DNA of 64,000 nucleotides from Desertimonas flava (GCF_003426815.1 NZ_QKYK01000002.1:186001-250000); one strand, 5' to 3'. Numbered from the stretch's first letter, positions 52,357 through 63,663 are shown. Notes: generated by a model not told the origin, from the sequence alone. A program made the numbers and translations.

Positions 52357-53124
52357 ATGACGCAAGTGGTCACCCGGGGGCCGGTCAGCGCGACCGCGAC
52401 ACAGCAACGCAAGCGCAAGCCCTTCCTCATCGACTTCTACTCGACGGCCGTCGGGAAGAAGTACGTCATGGCCATCACCGGGCTGATCGGCGTCGGGTTC
52501 GTGGTCGTGCACATGATCGGGAACCTGAAGATGTACATCGGCTTGGTGAACCACCATGGCGAGCGGGTGTACGACATCGACATCTACGGCGAGTTCCTGC
52601 GCGAGATCCTCGTGCCGATCCTGCCTCGCACGGTGTTCCTCTGGCTGATGCGCTTCGTGCTCATCGGCGCCGTCGCCCTGCACCTGCACGCGGCGTACTC
52701 GCTGACGGTGATCAACCGCAAGGCCCGGCCCGTCGGCTACAAGTCGTCGCGGGACTACGTGGTGGCGAACTTCGCCAGCCGCACGATGCGCTGGAGCGGC
52801 ATCATCGTCTTGCTGTTCATCCTCTGGCACCTCGCCGACTTCACGTGGGGCTGGGTCAACCCCGACTTCGTGCGTGGCGCCGTGTACCGCAACGTCGATG
52901 CGAGCCTGTCGCGCATCCCGGTGTCGCTCCTCTACATCGTCGCCAACATCGCCCTCGGGATCCACCTGTTCCACGGGTTCTGGAGCATGTTCCAGACGAT
53001 GGGCTGGAACTCGCCGCGGTTCAACCAGTGGCGCAGGGCAGCAGCGATCGGCATCGCCACGCTGATCGTGGTCGGCAACGTGTCGTTCCCGATCGCCGTG
53101 CAGGCCGGAATCATCGAGATCTGA
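52357..53124 (+). CDS. sdhC: Succinate dehydrogenase cytochrome b subunit, single-anchor type
   Basis: Membrane anchor of 255 residues with five helices, the B-type in which one larger subunit replaces SdhC and SdhD. Heme or quinone-related His residues are visible: [36 protein letters not shown] and [17 protein letters not shown]. It starts the sdhCAB operon, 32 bp before sdhA. No separate sdhD is present. Acts in the cytoplasmic membrane and passes electrons to quinone. Confidence 0.93.
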   Translation: MTQVVTRGPVSATATQQRKRKPFLIDFYSTAVGKKYVMAITGLIGVGFVVVHMIGNLKMYIGLVNHHGERVYDIDIYGEFLREILVPILPRTVFLWLMRFVLIGAVALHLHAAYSLTVINRKARPVGYKSSRDYVVANFASRTMRWSGIIVLLFILWHLADFTWGWVNPDFVRGAVYRNVDASLSRIPVSLLYIVANIALGIHLFHGFWSMFQTMGWNSPRFNQWRRAAAIGIATLIVVGNVSFPIAVQAGIIEI

Positions 53125-53155
53125 CGATGAGCGAATCACTTGTAGGGAGCCCGTC

Positions 53156-55078
<1,923 letters not shown>

Positions 55079-55096
55079 GCAGCCTGTACGGAGATC

Positions 55097-55167
55097 AGCG
55101 AGCGCAGCGAGCGTCCCGAGGTTCGAGCGACCGCTCACGCGGCCTGCATGGCCGGGGAACGCAGTGA
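55097..55167 (+). repeat. Repeat with ribosome-binding site between sdhA and sdhB
   Basis: Second copy of the composite element at 2935-3065: AGCGAGCGCAGCGAGC followed by TCCCG (55097-55121) and CGCGGCCTGCATGGCCGGGG then AACGCAGTGA (55138-55167). The GGGGAA in it supplies the Shine-Dalgarno sequence of sdhB. Here it has only one 29-bp unit. It adds about 90 bp between otherwise closely spaced genes. Confidence 0.8.
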
Positions 55168-55168
55168 G

Positions 55169-55945
55169 ATGACGCACACCATCAAGAACCTCACCCTGAA
55201 GATCTGGCGGCAGAACGGTCCGGCCGACGCCGGTCGCTTCGAGACCCATCAGATCGCCGAGATCAGCGACGAGGCGTCCTTCCTCGAGGTGCTCGACATC
55301 CTCAACGAGCGCCTCATCGAGCAGGGCAACGAGGCCATCACGTTCGACCACGATTGCCGTGAGGGCATCTGCGGCACGTGCTCGCTGATGATCAACGGCC
55401 AGGCCCACGGGCCGCAGAAGGGCACGGCGACGTGCCAGCTGCACATGCGCAAGTTCACCGACGGCGACGAGATCGTCGTCGAGCCGTGGCGAGCCCGGGC
55501 GTTCCCCGTGATCAAGGACCTGATGACCGACCGCGCTGCGCTCGACCGCATCGTCGAGGCCGGCGGCTACATCACCGCGCCCACCGGCGGTGCCCCCGAC
55601 GCCAACATCACGCCGATCCCCAAAGTGGTCGCCGACGCTGCGATGGACGCCGCGGCATGCATCGGGTGCGGCGCCTGCGTGGCCGCCTGCCCGAACGGCG
55701 CGGCCAACCTGTTCACCGGCGCCAAGCTGTCGCATCTCAACCTGCTCCCGCAGGGCCAGGCCGAGCGTCTGTCGCGCTCGGAGGCGATGGTCGAGACGAT
55801 GGACGAGTACTTCGGGTCCTGCACCAACCACGGTGAGTGCGAGGCGGCCTGCCCGAAGGAGATCAGCATCGACGTCATCGCCCAGATGAACGGCGACTAC
55901 CTCAAGGCCAAGTTCAAGAACCGCAAGCTGCTCTCGAAGCGCTGA
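55169..55945 (+). CDS. sdhB: Succinate dehydrogenase iron-sulfur subunit
   Basis: Iron-sulfur subunit of 258 residues with three clusters. [2Fe-2S]: [12 protein letters not shown] near residues 62-73 and a fourth Cys in GTATCQLHM. [4Fe-4S] and [3Fe-4S]: [14 protein letters not shown] near residues 162-175 and [14 protein letters not shown] near residues 218-231. The ATG at 55169 follows the repeat-derived GGGGAA. It transfers electrons from SdhA to the membrane anchor. Confidence 0.95.
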   Translation: MTHTIKNLTLKIWRQNGPADAGRFETHQIAEISDEASFLEVLDILNERLIEQGNEAITFDHDCREGICGTCSLMINGQAHGPQKGTATCQLHMRKFTDGDEIVVEPWRARAFPVIKDLMTDRAALDRIVEAGGYITAPTGGAPDANITPIPKVVADAAMDAAACIGCGACVAACPNGAANLFTGAKLSHLNLLPQGQAERLSRSEAMVETMDEYFGSCTNHGECEAACPKEISIDVIAQMNGDYLKAKFKNRKLLSKR

Positions 55946-55978
55946 CGGTCGCCGCGCCCCACCTCGCGACGCGACCCA

Positions 55979-56003
55979 ACGGTTGGTGCCTGGCACCAAC
56001 CGT
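55979..56003. repeat. TGCCNGGCA palindrome
   Basis: Perfect 25-bp palindrome ACGGTTGGTGCC-T-GGCACCAACCGT between convergent sdhB and the transporter gene. Same arms as 50288-50312 with T instead of A in the centre. Confidence 0.9.
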
Positions 56004-56032
56004 CGGGTCCACGCGGTGATCGTCGTTCGCGT

Positions 56033-57685
56033 TCAGGCGCTGACGAGTGTTGCTTCCGTTTCGTCGGCGGTGTCGGTCTCGGCACCGTCGGTGAGCTCGG
56101 CGACCGGGTCCGGCGTGCTCTCCACCGCCCGGGCGGGGAGGAAGCGCCAGGCGACGAGGGCGCCGAGCAGCACCACGCCGACCGAGACCCACGACCCGAC
56201 CCGCCACCCGTCGATGAACGAGGTGTTGATCGCGTCGTTGATGAAGTTCGCCGCGTCGGGGCCGACCTGCACACCGGCTTGCTCGGCGACCACCTTGGCG
56301 GCACCGACGGACTCCTGGGCGATGCCGACCGCTTCGGGCGGCACCGGAGTGCCGGCGAGGGCGTCACCGAGGCGGGCCGAGTAGATCGACGAGAACACCG
56401 AGCCGACGATCGCCACGCCGAGCGTGCCGCCGAGCTCTCGCGCCGTGTCGTTCACGGCCGAGCCGACGCCCGCCTTCGCCGGGGGCAGCGAGCCCATGAT
56501 CGACTCCGTCGCCGGCGCCTGCACGAGTCCGAGGCCGCCGCCCATGAAGAACATGGCCACGACGACGATCGAGTACGGCGTGTCGGCCGCCGCGCTGAGC
56601 GAGGCGATGAGGAAGCCCGCCGCCATCGAGACGAGGCCGGTGACGACGATTGCCTTGGTGCCGAAGCGACTCGCCAGCTTCTGTGACAGCGGTGCCATCG
56701 ACCCCGTGAAGACGGCGAACGGCACGGTGCGCACGCCGGATTCGAGGGTGCCGTAGCCGCGGACGAACTGGAAGTACTGCGTCACGACGAACACGAATCC
56801 GAAGAGGGCGAAGAAGGCGAAGGTCACGGCGAGGCTGCCGGCCGTGAAGCGCATGTTGGAGAACACCCGCACGTCGAGCATCGGGTGATCGATGCGGCGC
56901 TCCCAGGTGACGAACGTGCCGAGGAGGACGGCGGCGAGGGCGAAGGCGGCGATGCTCGTGCCCGATGCCCAACCGTGCTCCGGGCCTTCGATCACGGCCC
57001 ACACCAGCACGCCGATGCCGGCGATCGACAAGACCGTGCCGAGCGGGTCGAAGCGGTGGATGGTGGCGTCCCGTGACGTGGGGACGATGCGGCCGACGGC
57101 GACGATGGCGAGGATCACCACCGGCACGTTGATCATCAGCACCGAGCCCCACCAGAAGTGCTCGAGGAGGAAGCCGCCGGTGACCGGTCCGAGGGCGACG
57201 GCGACCCCTGCCGTGGCGGCCCAGACGGAGATCGCCACGGCCCGCTCCTTCGGGGCGGTGAAGACGTTGACGAGGATCGCCAACGTGGCGGGGAACAGCA
57301 GGGCGGCACCCACGCCCATGGCGGCGCGCCAGCCGATGAGCTCGGTGGGCGAGTCGCTGAGCGCGGCGAGCGCCGAGAATCCGCCGAAGAGGGCGAGGCC
57401 GATCTGCATCACCCCCTTGCGGCCGAACCGGTCGCCGATGCTGCCGGCGGCGATGAGCAACCCGGCGAACACCAGCACGTACGAGTCGACGATCCACTGC
57501 AGGTCGCGGTTGGAGGCGCCGAGCTCGGTGACGAGCGACGGGAGGGTGACGTTGACGATCGTGCCGTCGAGGACGACGACGAACACGGCGAGACAGAGGA
57601 CGCCGAGGATCGCCCACCGATTGCGGTGGGCTGAGCTGTTCGTGGACAGCGTCGGCGGTGCGGCCGAGGCGGGTGGTGCGGACAC
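56033..57685 (-). CDS. MFS transporter, DHA2 (14-helix) drug:H+ antiporter type
   Basis: Membrane protein of 550 residues with 14 predicted helices. Motif A is AGSIGDRFGRKGVMQIG; motif C is GPVTGGFLLEHFWWGSVLMI; N-terminal FVVVLDGTIVNVTLPSL carries the D1 motif (LDxTIVNVALP) of DHA2 exporters. A charged tail follows the last helix. It is divergent from a TetR-type gene with an operator-like dyad in between, so it is probably a regulated drug or metabolite exporter. GTG start. Confidence 0.9.
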   Translation of the reverse strand: MSAPPASAAPPTLSTNSSAHRNRWAILGVLCLAVFVVVLDGTIVNVTLPSLVTELGASNRDLQWIVDSYVLVFAGLLIAAGSIGDRFGRKGVMQIGLALFGGFSALAALSDSPTELIGWRAAMGVGAALLFPATLAILVNVFTAPKERAVAISVWAATAGVAVALGPVTGGFLLEHFWWGSVLMINVPVVILAIVAVGRIVPTSRDATIHRFDPLGTVLSIAGIGVLVWAVIEGPEHGWASGTSIAAFALAAVLLGTFVTWERRIDHPMLDVRVFSNMRFTAGSLAVTFAFFALFGFVFVVTQYFQFVRGYGTLESGVRTVPFAVFTGSMAPLSQKLASRFGTKAIVVTGLVSMAAGFLIASLSAAADTPYSIVVVAMFFMGGGLGLVQAPATESIMGSLPPAKAGVGSAVNDTARELGGTLGVAIVGSVFSSIYSARLGDALAGTPVPPEAVGIAQESVGAAKVVAEQAGVQVGPDAANFINDAINTSFIDGWRVGSWVSVGVVLLGALVAWRFLPARAVESTPDPVAELTDGAETDTADETEATLVSA

Positions 57686-57755
57686 GATGTGCTCCTTGTC
57701 GGGGTGGGGGTGGGGTGGGAGCGGCGTGATCGAGGCACGGTGACGGTGATCACGT

Positions 57756-57787
57756 TGCTATCACAGTGTTATCACACCGCGATAGCA
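57756..57787. promoter_or_regulatory. Operator-like dyad between transporter and TetR genes
   Basis: Inverted arms TGCTATC (57756-57762) and GATAGCA (57781-57787), enclosing TATCACA direct repeats at 57759-57765 and 57770-57776 with 11-bp period. The 110-bp divergent gap is AT-richer than its surroundings. A TetR dimer site controlling both genes is likely. Confidence 0.6.
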
Positions 57788-57795
57788 TTGTCTGC

Positions 57796-58479
57796 ATGAC
57801 GGTTGACACACCGACGGCGCAGTACGGTGAACAGGCCATGGATGCGCCGCCGACCGCTGCCCGAGACCAGGGCCCTCCACCGCGCCCGTCGGCGGGCGCC
57901 GGTGCGGACGAGACCCGCGCTGCGCTCCTCCAGGCCGCCCACGACCTGCTCGCCGCCGAAGGTCCCTCGGCGCTGTCGGTCCGGCGGATCGCCGCCGCCG
58001 CCGGGGTCAGCACGATGAACGTGTACTCGCGCTTCGGCGGCAAGGTCGGTGTGCTCGACGAGCTGTGGATCGACGGCTTCCGGCGCCTCGGCGAAGCGAT
58101 GCAGGACTTCCCGCTCACCGACGATCCGTTGGAGAACCTGCGGCGGTGCGGGCAGGCCTACCGCGCCTTCGCTCGCGCCAATCCCACGTACTACTCACTG
58201 ATGTTCGACCAGGCCGTCCGCGACTTCGAACCCTCCGAGCACGCCAAGGCGGTCGCCTTCGACTCGCTGAGCCGGGTCGTCGAGCGGGTGCAAGCGGCGA
58301 TGGACGAGGGGGCGATCCCGGCAGGAGACGCCTACCAGGTCGCCGTCGGGCTCTGGGCGTGCGAGCACGGGCTCGTCAGCCTCGAGATGCGCATGGAGCA
58401 CGACGGCGAGTTCGACTGGGACCACATCGCCCCGGCCACCGTCGCCGCCCTCGTCCGCGGGCTCGCCGCCGGGCGCTGA
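57796..58479 (+). CDS. TetR family transcriptional regulator
   Basis: Regulator of 227 residues. An about 40-residue disordered N terminus precedes the TetR HTH: ALLQAAHDLLAAEGPSALSV followed by RRIAAAAGVSTMNVYSRFGG (about 45-90). The C-terminal ligand domain is helical (WACEHGLVSLEMR near the end). Divergent from the DHA2 transporter; it probably represses that gene and itself. ATG at 57796 is chosen over an earlier in-frame ORF start that would lie inside the dyad. Confidence 0.9.
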   Translation: MTVDTPTAQYGEQAMDAPPTAARDQGPPPRPSAGAGADETRAALLQAAHDLLAAEGPSALSVRRIAAAAGVSTMNVYSRFGGKVGVLDELWIDGFRRLGEAMQDFPLTDDPLENLRRCGQAYRAFARANPTYYSLMFDQAVRDFEPSEHAKAVAFDSLSRVVERVQAAMDEGAIPAGDAYQVAVGLWACEHGLVSLEMRMEHDGEFDWDHIAPATVAALVRGLAAGR

Positions 58480-58494
58480 CGGCGGGCCGCCGCG

Positions 58495-59922
58495 TCAGGG
58501 CGTCGTCGCCTCCGTGTCCGGAGCGGTGCCGCCGGTGTCGTCCCCGGCGAACGGCCCGGTGACGGCGAACGTCGCGCCCGGGTCGTACATGTTGAAGAAC
58601 AGCGTCGACCCGTCGTCGCTGAAGTTGGCGCCGGTCAGCTCGCTGGCGTCACGGGCGTTGCGGGCGAAGATGCTCGTGCTGCCGTCGGGGGCGACCGTGA
58701 ACAGGTGCTGGGCGCCGGCGCCGTCGCAGCACACCAACAGCCCACCCCACGGTGACACCGTGACGTTGTCGGGCCCGTCGATGGCATCGCTCTCAGGAGC
58801 ATCGTTCAGCCCGAAGCGGACGACGAGCTCGAGGGTGCTCGCCGCCGGGTCGAGGCGCCAGATCTGCCCGTCGTGTTCCTGGGCCGAGCCGTCGCCGAGA
58901 CGGGCGAACGAGCTGACCACGTGCACGGCACCGTCTCCGAACCACATGCCTTCCAGCTTGCGCGCCCGGGTCACCTCGTCCAGCTGCGTGCGCGTGTAGG
59001 TCTCCACGGCCAGAGGGTCGGGGACCGGCACCCAGCCCACCGACAGGACCGTGCCGACGTCGGAGTACACCGACAGGTCGCCCACGAGGGTTCCCCCGTC
59101 CTTGGCGACGAGCGCCTCGAGCGACGCTCCGGCCCGCAGCGATGCCCAGCCACCGAGCGGACGCGAGGGCAGGGCCCGGTAGAGCAGCCCGTTGGGCTCG
59201 CTCGCGTCCTCGCTGAGGTAGACGATGCCCGTGGTCGGGTCGATGACCGCAGCTTCGTGGGCGAACCGGCCGAGGCCGTACAGGGGCGTGGGGTTGAGGT
59301 TGGCGAACGGATTCACGGGATCGACCTCGAAGACGAAGCCGTGATCCTTCGTGAGGCCGTTCTCGCCGGTCCGCCACTCGGTCTCCTCGCACGTGAGCCA
59401 GGTGGCCCACGGTGTCTTGCCGCCGGCGCAGTTGGCGACGGTGCCGCCGAGGCTGAAGTACTCGGCGACGACGCCGTGGGCGTCGTCGAGCTCGGTCGTC
59501 GTCGTCCCGCCCACGGCCGCCGGGTCGTAGGTGAGCTCGAGCGCGGCGATCACGTGATGCTCGTGGTCGGGCGGTAGCCATTGCTCGCTGTTGCGCACGA
59601 GGAAGCGCCGGCCGTCGATGTCGAACAGCCCGGATCCGTCGAACGCGTCGGGCAGTACCCCGGCGCCGCCGGTCAGGGGGCCACCCGACTCCGAGACGAT
59701 CTGGTACGTGAAGCCCGCCGGCAGGTCGAGCACGCCAGCCGGATCGGGCACGAGGTCGCCGTAGCCGTTGGCCCAGGAACGGACGGCGTTCCGCCGGGCA
59801 GATGCCGGGCGACCCGACGCCGCACCGGCGGTGGTGGAGAACAACGTCGACGTGCCGCCGGTGAAGACGAGGCCGGCGGTGGCGGCGCCGCCCTGGAGGA
59901 TCTGCCGGCGGGTCAGTCGCAT
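58495..59922 (-). CDS. Tat-exported PhoX-family phosphatase
   Basis: Protein of 475 residues with a twin-arginine signal (LTRRQILQGGAATAGLVF, cleavage near residue 35). The body matches the PhoX/DUF839 beta-propeller family: ESDAIDGPDNVTVSPWGGLL with downstream LVCCDGA, GRFAHEAAVIDPTTG and YLSEDASEPNGLLYR are recognisable propeller segments with acidic residues for Ca/Fe binding. PhoX enzymes hydrolyse phosphomonoesters outside the membrane. Convergent with the TetR gene; the ATG has no strong Shine-Dalgarno sequence. Confidence 0.87.
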   Translation of the reverse strand: MRLTRRQILQGGAATAGLVFTGGTSTLFSTTAGAASGRPASARRNAVRSWANGYGDLVPDPAGVLDLPAGFTYQIVSESGGPLTGGAGVLPDAFDGSGLFDIDGRRFLVRNSEQWLPPDHEHHVIAALELTYDPAAVGGTTTTELDDAHGVVAEYFSLGGTVANCAGGKTPWATWLTCEETEWRTGENGLTKDHGFVFEVDPVNPFANLNPTPLYGLGRFAHEAAVIDPTTGIVYLSEDASEPNGLLYRALPSRPLGGWASLRAGASLEALVAKDGGTLVGDLSVYSDVGTVLSVGWVPVPDPLAVETYTRTQLDEVTRARKLEGMWFGDGAVHVVSSFARLGDGSAQEHDGQIWRLDPAASTLELVVRFGLNDAPESDAIDGPDNVTVSPWGGLLVCCDGAGAQHLFTVAPDGSTSIFARNARDASELTGANFSDDGSTLFFNMYDPGATFAVTGPFAGDDTGGTAPDTEATTP

Positions 59923-59952
59923 GGGCGCACCGTAGTCGCCTCTCTCGCGGCG

Positions 59953-59992
59953 TCTGACGGAGGCCCCGCGCGACCGCGGGTGGGACGTCAGA
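59953..59992. promoter_or_regulatory. Dyad in divergent phoX/hydrolase promoter region
   Basis: Arms TCTGACG (59953-59959) and CGTCAGA (59986-59992) with an inner CCGCG/CGCGG stem, in the 107-bp space between the divergent PhoX and dienelactone hydrolase genes. It could be an operator or an RNA hairpin; nothing decides between them. Confidence 0.4.
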
Positions 59993-60029
59993 TTGCGCAG
60001 ATGGGACCGTGCCGGTCAAGAATCGGGCG

Positions 60030-60770
60030 ATGCCGACCGAGATCCTCCACATCGAGACCACCGATGGCGTGTGCCCCGCCACGCTCGTCACCCCCGACGG
60101 GGAGGGTCCATGGCCGGGGGTGATCTGCTACATGGATGCCGGCGGCGTCCGACCGGCGATGGTCGACGTCGCCGCCAACATCGCCGCGTTCGGCTACGCC
60201 GTGCTGGTGCCCGAGATGTTCTACCGGCATGGCGAGTACGCCCCGTTCGACATGCAGAACGTCTTCAGCGATGCCGGCGAGCGCGACCGGCTGATGTCGA
60301 TGGTGTTCAGCCTGTCCAAGGAGATGGCGCTGAGCGACACGGCGGCGTTCCTCGATGCCCTGTCGGCCCATCCGGCGGTCGCCGGGGACCGCGTCGGCAC
60401 GACCGGCTACTGCATGGGTGGGGGCATCTCGCTGGCGGCCGCCGGGCGCTTCCCCGACCGCATCGTGGCCGCCGCCTCGTTTCACGGCGGGCAGCTGGCC
60501 ACGGACGACCCCGACAGCCCGCACCTCGCAGCCGCGACCACCAGGGCGCGCGTCTACGTGGCTGCCGCCAGCGACGACCGGTCGTTCCCGGCCGAGCAGG
60601 AGGAGCGGCTGGCCGCCGCGCTCAGCGACGCAGGGGTCGACCACACGATCGAGACCTATCCCGCAGCCCACGGGTTCGTCCTCGCCGACACGCCCGTCTA
60701 CGACGAGGCGTGCGCTCGTCGCCACGACGCCGCCCTCGAGGCCCTCTTCGGCGCCACCCTCACCGCGTGA
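60030..60770 (+). CDS. Dienelactone hydrolase family protein
   Basis: Alpha/beta hydrolase of 246 residues. The catalytic Cys128 is in TGYCMGGGISLA, the Asp in AAASDDRSFPAEQ and the His in YPAAHGFVLADTP. Typical substrates are carboxymethylenebutenolides, though many members act elsewhere. The ATG at 60030 (MPTEILHIETTDG) aligns with the family; the GTG at 60009 is less likely. Confidence 0.9.
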   Translation: MPTEILHIETTDGVCPATLVTPDGEGPWPGVICYMDAGGVRPAMVDVAANIAAFGYAVLVPEMFYRHGEYAPFDMQNVFSDAGERDRLMSMVFSLSKEMALSDTAAFLDALSAHPAVAGDRVGTTGYCMGGGISLAAAGRFPDRIVAAASFHGGQLATDDPDSPHLAAATTRARVYVAAASDDRSFPAEQEERLAAALSDAGVDHTIETYPAAHGFVLADTPVYDEACARRHDAALEALFGATLTA

Positions 60771-60780
60771 GTGCCTGACC

Positions 60781-60799
60781 GGATGTGCCGGGCACATCC
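60781..60799. repeat. TGCCNGGCA-type palindrome, G-centred
   Basis: Short member GGATGTGCC-G-GGCACATCC between the convergent hydrolase and coiled-coil genes. Confidence 0.8.
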
Positions 60800-60809
60800 C
60801 GTCGGATGA

Positions 60810-62087
60810 TCAGCCGTCGAAGGAGTCGAACGAGTCGGCGCTGTCGAACGACTCGCCGCCGTCGAACCCGGACACGTCAGCCGTGACGTCGGCCGCGAAT
60901 CCCTCGTCGGCCGCGAACCCGCCGGCGTCGACGCCGAACGTCGGGTCGGGCGCGCTGTCGAAGGACTCGTCGATCGAGGTGTCGAACATCGTGACGCTGC
61001 TGCTGTCGAACTCGCCGGCGGCGCCCGAATCGGCGACATCTGTCTCCATCGACACGGGGTCGGCCATCGCCCCGCCGTCGCCGAGATCGGCACCGGGCTC
61101 GGAGGGTGACATGAGGCCGTTGTCGTCGCCGAGCGTCGCCGGATCCATCAGGTCGGAGTCGTTGCCCACATCGCCGCCGAGCGAGTCAGGACGCATGAGG
61201 TCGGTGTCGTTGTCCTGGCCCGGCCCGTCGGGAGCGGACTCACTCGAGGTGTCGTTCGGGTCCATCAGGTCGGTGTCGTCACCGGAGTCGGGCACGCCGA
61301 CACCGTCGACGTCGCTCGGGTTCATCAGGTCGGTGTCGTTGCCGGAATCCTCGGAGGCAGAGGCGTCGTCCGACTCGGCGCCGTCGGGCAGCGGGGGCGG
61401 CGGGTCGTCGTACCCCGGCGTCGCGTCGGGGAACGACGGGACGACGGTGCGGATGATGCTGCGATCGATCGAGATCGCCGCGGCCTGGGCGATCAGCGCC
61501 GCGGCGCCCGCCGAGGAGCCGTCGCCGACGCCGATCGACTCCTGCTGGTACTGCGTGCGCGCTTGCTGGAGGAGGTCGGCCTGCCGGTCGAGCTTGTCCA
61601 GCTCCGCCTCGGCGGCTCGCGCCTGCAGCGTGGCGTCCCGGCGCTCGACGTCGAGTTCGGTGACTCGCTGGGCGTGGGTCGCCGCCTGGCTGCGGTGCTC
61701 GGCGGCGTCGAGCGTCGCCTGACGCGCTCGAGCCTCGTGCTCGGTGATCTCGGTGCGCCGGCCGATGACGATCTCGCGGTCCTCGGCGGCGTCGGCATGG
61801 TCGCCCCGCTTCTCGGCGGCCACGGCGGCAGCCTCGAGTTCGGCGATCTCCTTCGCCGCCTCCTGCGAGAGACGCCGCGCCTGCTCGATCTGCTGATCGG
61901 CGGCCTTGGCCGCCTGTTCCGCGGCCTGCTGCTCGCGAGCGGCCTGATCACGGGCGATGCCGATCTCCGACCGGCGGGCGCCGACACCGGCAGCCATCTG
62001 TTCCCGCGCGCTCGCCGCCTCGGCGCGCAGGGCCTCGATCTTCGGCTTGAGGTTCCACTGCAGTTGGTAGGGGTCGTTCGGGGCCAT
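60810..62087 (-). CDS. Coiled-coil protein with acidic DxDLMxP repeat tail
   Basis: Protein of 425 residues not assigned to a family. Residues about 15-185 form a long Ala/Glu/Arg/Gln-rich coiled coil. A short Ile/Val-rich segment follows (residues 195-220). The C-terminal half is strongly acidic and Ser/Gly/Asp-rich and holds five repeats: DTDLMNP (251-257), DTDLMDP (271-277), DTDLMRP (294-300), DSDLMDP (310-316) and DNGLMSP (322-328). The end has repeated FDS/FDG. No signal peptide is visible. It could be a cytoplasmic scaffold whose tail binds partners or calcium; no function is implied by neighbours. Confidence 0.75.
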   Translation of the reverse strand: MAPNDPYQLQWNLKPKIEALRAEAASAREQMAAGVGARRSEIGIARDQAAREQQAAEQAAKAADQQIEQARRLSQEAAKEIAELEAAAVAAEKRGDHADAAEDREIVIGRRTEITEHEARARQATLDAAEHRSQAATHAQRVTELDVERRDATLQARAAEAELDKLDRQADLLQQARTQYQQESIGVGDGSSAGAAALIAQAAAISIDRSIIRTVVPSFPDATPGYDDPPPPLPDGAESDDASASEDSGNDTDLMNPSDVDGVGVPDSGDDTDLMDPNDTSSESAPDGPGQDNDTDLMRPDSLGGDVGNDSDLMDPATLGDDNGLMSPSEPGADLGDGGAMADPVSMETDVADSGAAGEFDSSSVTMFDTSIDESFDSAPDPTFGVDAGGFAADEGFAADVTADVSGFDGGESFDSADSFDSFDG

Positions 62088-62209
62088 GGATGCGACGGTA
62101 CGGATCGCCGTGGCGGCCGTCGCCCGGAAAACTCCCGGTTCGACGCCCCCGGAGTGCTCGAACGGGGGGCATCCGAGTCCGATCCGCTTGTCGTAGGCTG
62201 GCGACGCCC

Positions 62210-62283
62210 GCTCCAGTAGCTCAGTCGGATAGAGCGACTGCCTCCTAAGCAGTAGGCCGCAGGTTCGATTCCTGCCTGGGGCG
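62210..62283 (+). tRNA. tRNA-Arg (anticodon CCT)
   Basis: Cloverleaf of 74 nt. Acceptor GCTCCAG pairs with CTGGGGC (one G-T), D-arm TAGCTCAGTCGGATAGAGCG, anticodon stem ACTGC/GCAGT with loop CTCCTAA (anticodon CCT, reading AGG), T-arm with GGTTCGATTCC. No 3' CCA is encoded. It stands alone between the coiled-coil gene (opposite strand) and a convergent surface-protein gene; no att-site or integrase is linked to it. Confidence 0.95.
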
Positions 62284-62371
62284 CTCGTGTGATGTCGCCG
62301 GACATCCCGCACCAGCCGAGCCCCCGATGGAGACTCGGCTGATTCGGCCCCGGCCGCGAACTCCGTCCAGG

Positions 62372-63496
62372 TCAGCGGGTCGCGTCGTGGCGGCGTCCGC
62401 CGCGTGCGAGCAACGCCACAGCGACGCCGACGCCCGTCACGAGCAGCGCCCACACCATCGTCGACGGCGCCGACGTCGAGCCGGTGGGCGGGATCTGCGG
62501 CGTGGTCGTCGTGGTGGTCGGGGCCGGCTCACCCTGCGGACGGGACACCTCGCTCGCCGCGAGGGCCATGTCGAACAGCGTGCCGGTGGCGTTCAATTCG
62601 AGCACCGGAGTCACCTGTGCCGCAGCCCGGACACCGCTCGCCGGCGAGCGCAGAGCGGCCGGCCCGCTTCCGAGCGAGACGTGGAGGTCGAGTGTGGCGA
62701 CGGCCTGCAGGCCGACGGCGGTGGCCGAGTCGCTGCCGACGGTGGTCGCGGACTCGGCCGTCACCGTGATCGAACCGAACCACGACAGGACGGTCAGATC
62801 GTCGAACGGGAGGTCGGCGATTCCGCGGGTCACCTCTTCGAGCTGCGCGTCGGTCAGGAAGAACTCGCTCGTGATGGGCTGGTTGGGCACGAGGCCGAAC
62901 GGGATGCCGCCGATGGAGAAGGTCGCGACGTCTGCGGTTGCCGTCGGGGGGTCGACGGACCCGTTGTCGAGATCGTCGACGCGAGCGTCGGCCCGGGACG
63001 TGATCTCCTCAGCAGACAGGATCGGGATCGTGCCAAGTCGAGCCGAGGCGACGGCGATGCCGGAGAGGGCTTCGAGCCCGTCGTGGTACGACTGCCAGTA
63101 CGTGGAGTAGGCGGCGTCGGTCGCGCGAGCGGAGTGCACGGTCAGCTCGCTCAGCGACACCACCGGGCTCACCGCAGGGATCTCTGCCGCGGCCAGCTGG
63201 TCGTCGACGACTCCGTATGGTGCGTCCGGCGTGTCGGCTGCATCGGTGACGAAGCTCTCGCCGTCGATCAACGTGTCGCCGTTCAGCTGGGCCACCAGGC
63301 CCTCGAAGAGTGGACTGTTTGACGAGGCGTCGATGGTGATCTCACCGATCGAGACATCGGCGGCCTGCGCCTGGGCCGAGCCGCCGGCCGATGCCATCAC
63401 CGGCGTTTCGGCGGCCGCAGCGAGAGCGACACCGCCGACAGCGAGGCCTCCGGCAAGGGCCCAGCTGCGCACGCGTCGATGAGACTGTGAACGCAT
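62372..63496 (-). CDS. Secreted surface protein with PPTG-type sorting signal
   Basis: Protein of 374 residues with an N-terminal signal peptide (RVRSWALAGGLAVGGVALAA, cleavage near ASA/AQA). A large Ala/Ser/Thr/Val-rich extracellular domain (about 45-310) follows, then a Thr-rich stalk and an IPPTGSTS motif near residue 337. A hydrophobic helix (MVWALLVTGVGVAVALLARG) and an Arg-rich tail GGRRHDATR complete a cell-wall sorting-like signal. The pentapeptide is IPPTG rather than LPxTG. ATG start. The exact family is unrecognised. Confidence 0.75.
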   Translation of the reverse strand: MRSQSHRRVRSWALAGGLAVGGVALAAAAETPVMASAGGSAQAQAADVSIGEITIDASSNSPLFEGLVAQLNGDTLIDGESFVTDAADTPDAPYGVVDDQLAAAEIPAVSPVVSLSELTVHSARATDAAYSTYWQSYHDGLEALSGIAVASARLGTIPILSAEEITSRADARVDDLDNGSVDPPTATADVATFSIGGIPFGLVPNQPITSEFFLTDAQLEEVTRGIADLPFDDLTVLSWFGSITVTAESATTVGSDSATAVGLQAVATLDLHVSLGSGPAALRSPASGVRAAAQVTPVLELNATGTLFDMALAASEVSRPQGEPAPTTTTTTPQIPPTGSTSAPSTMVWALLVTGVGVAVALLARGGRRHDATR

Positions 63497-63663
63497 TGCG
63501 CGCTCCTTTCGTCGTGCGGTCCGCTCCGAGCCGCGCCCGCGCCTCGTGTCGAGGATCGCTGTCTAGGCGAATGGTCCCGCCGTCGAGCGACCTGGGGTAG
63601 AGGCGAAGGACCACACCGATGCGACGCGCCGACCGGACCCGGGCCGGCGCTGGCAGGCCGGTG

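Noticed and set aside
62210-62283. tRNA-Arg as an integration site
   Set aside because: No integrase, no duplicated 3' tRNA end and no foreign-looking genes were seen beside it.
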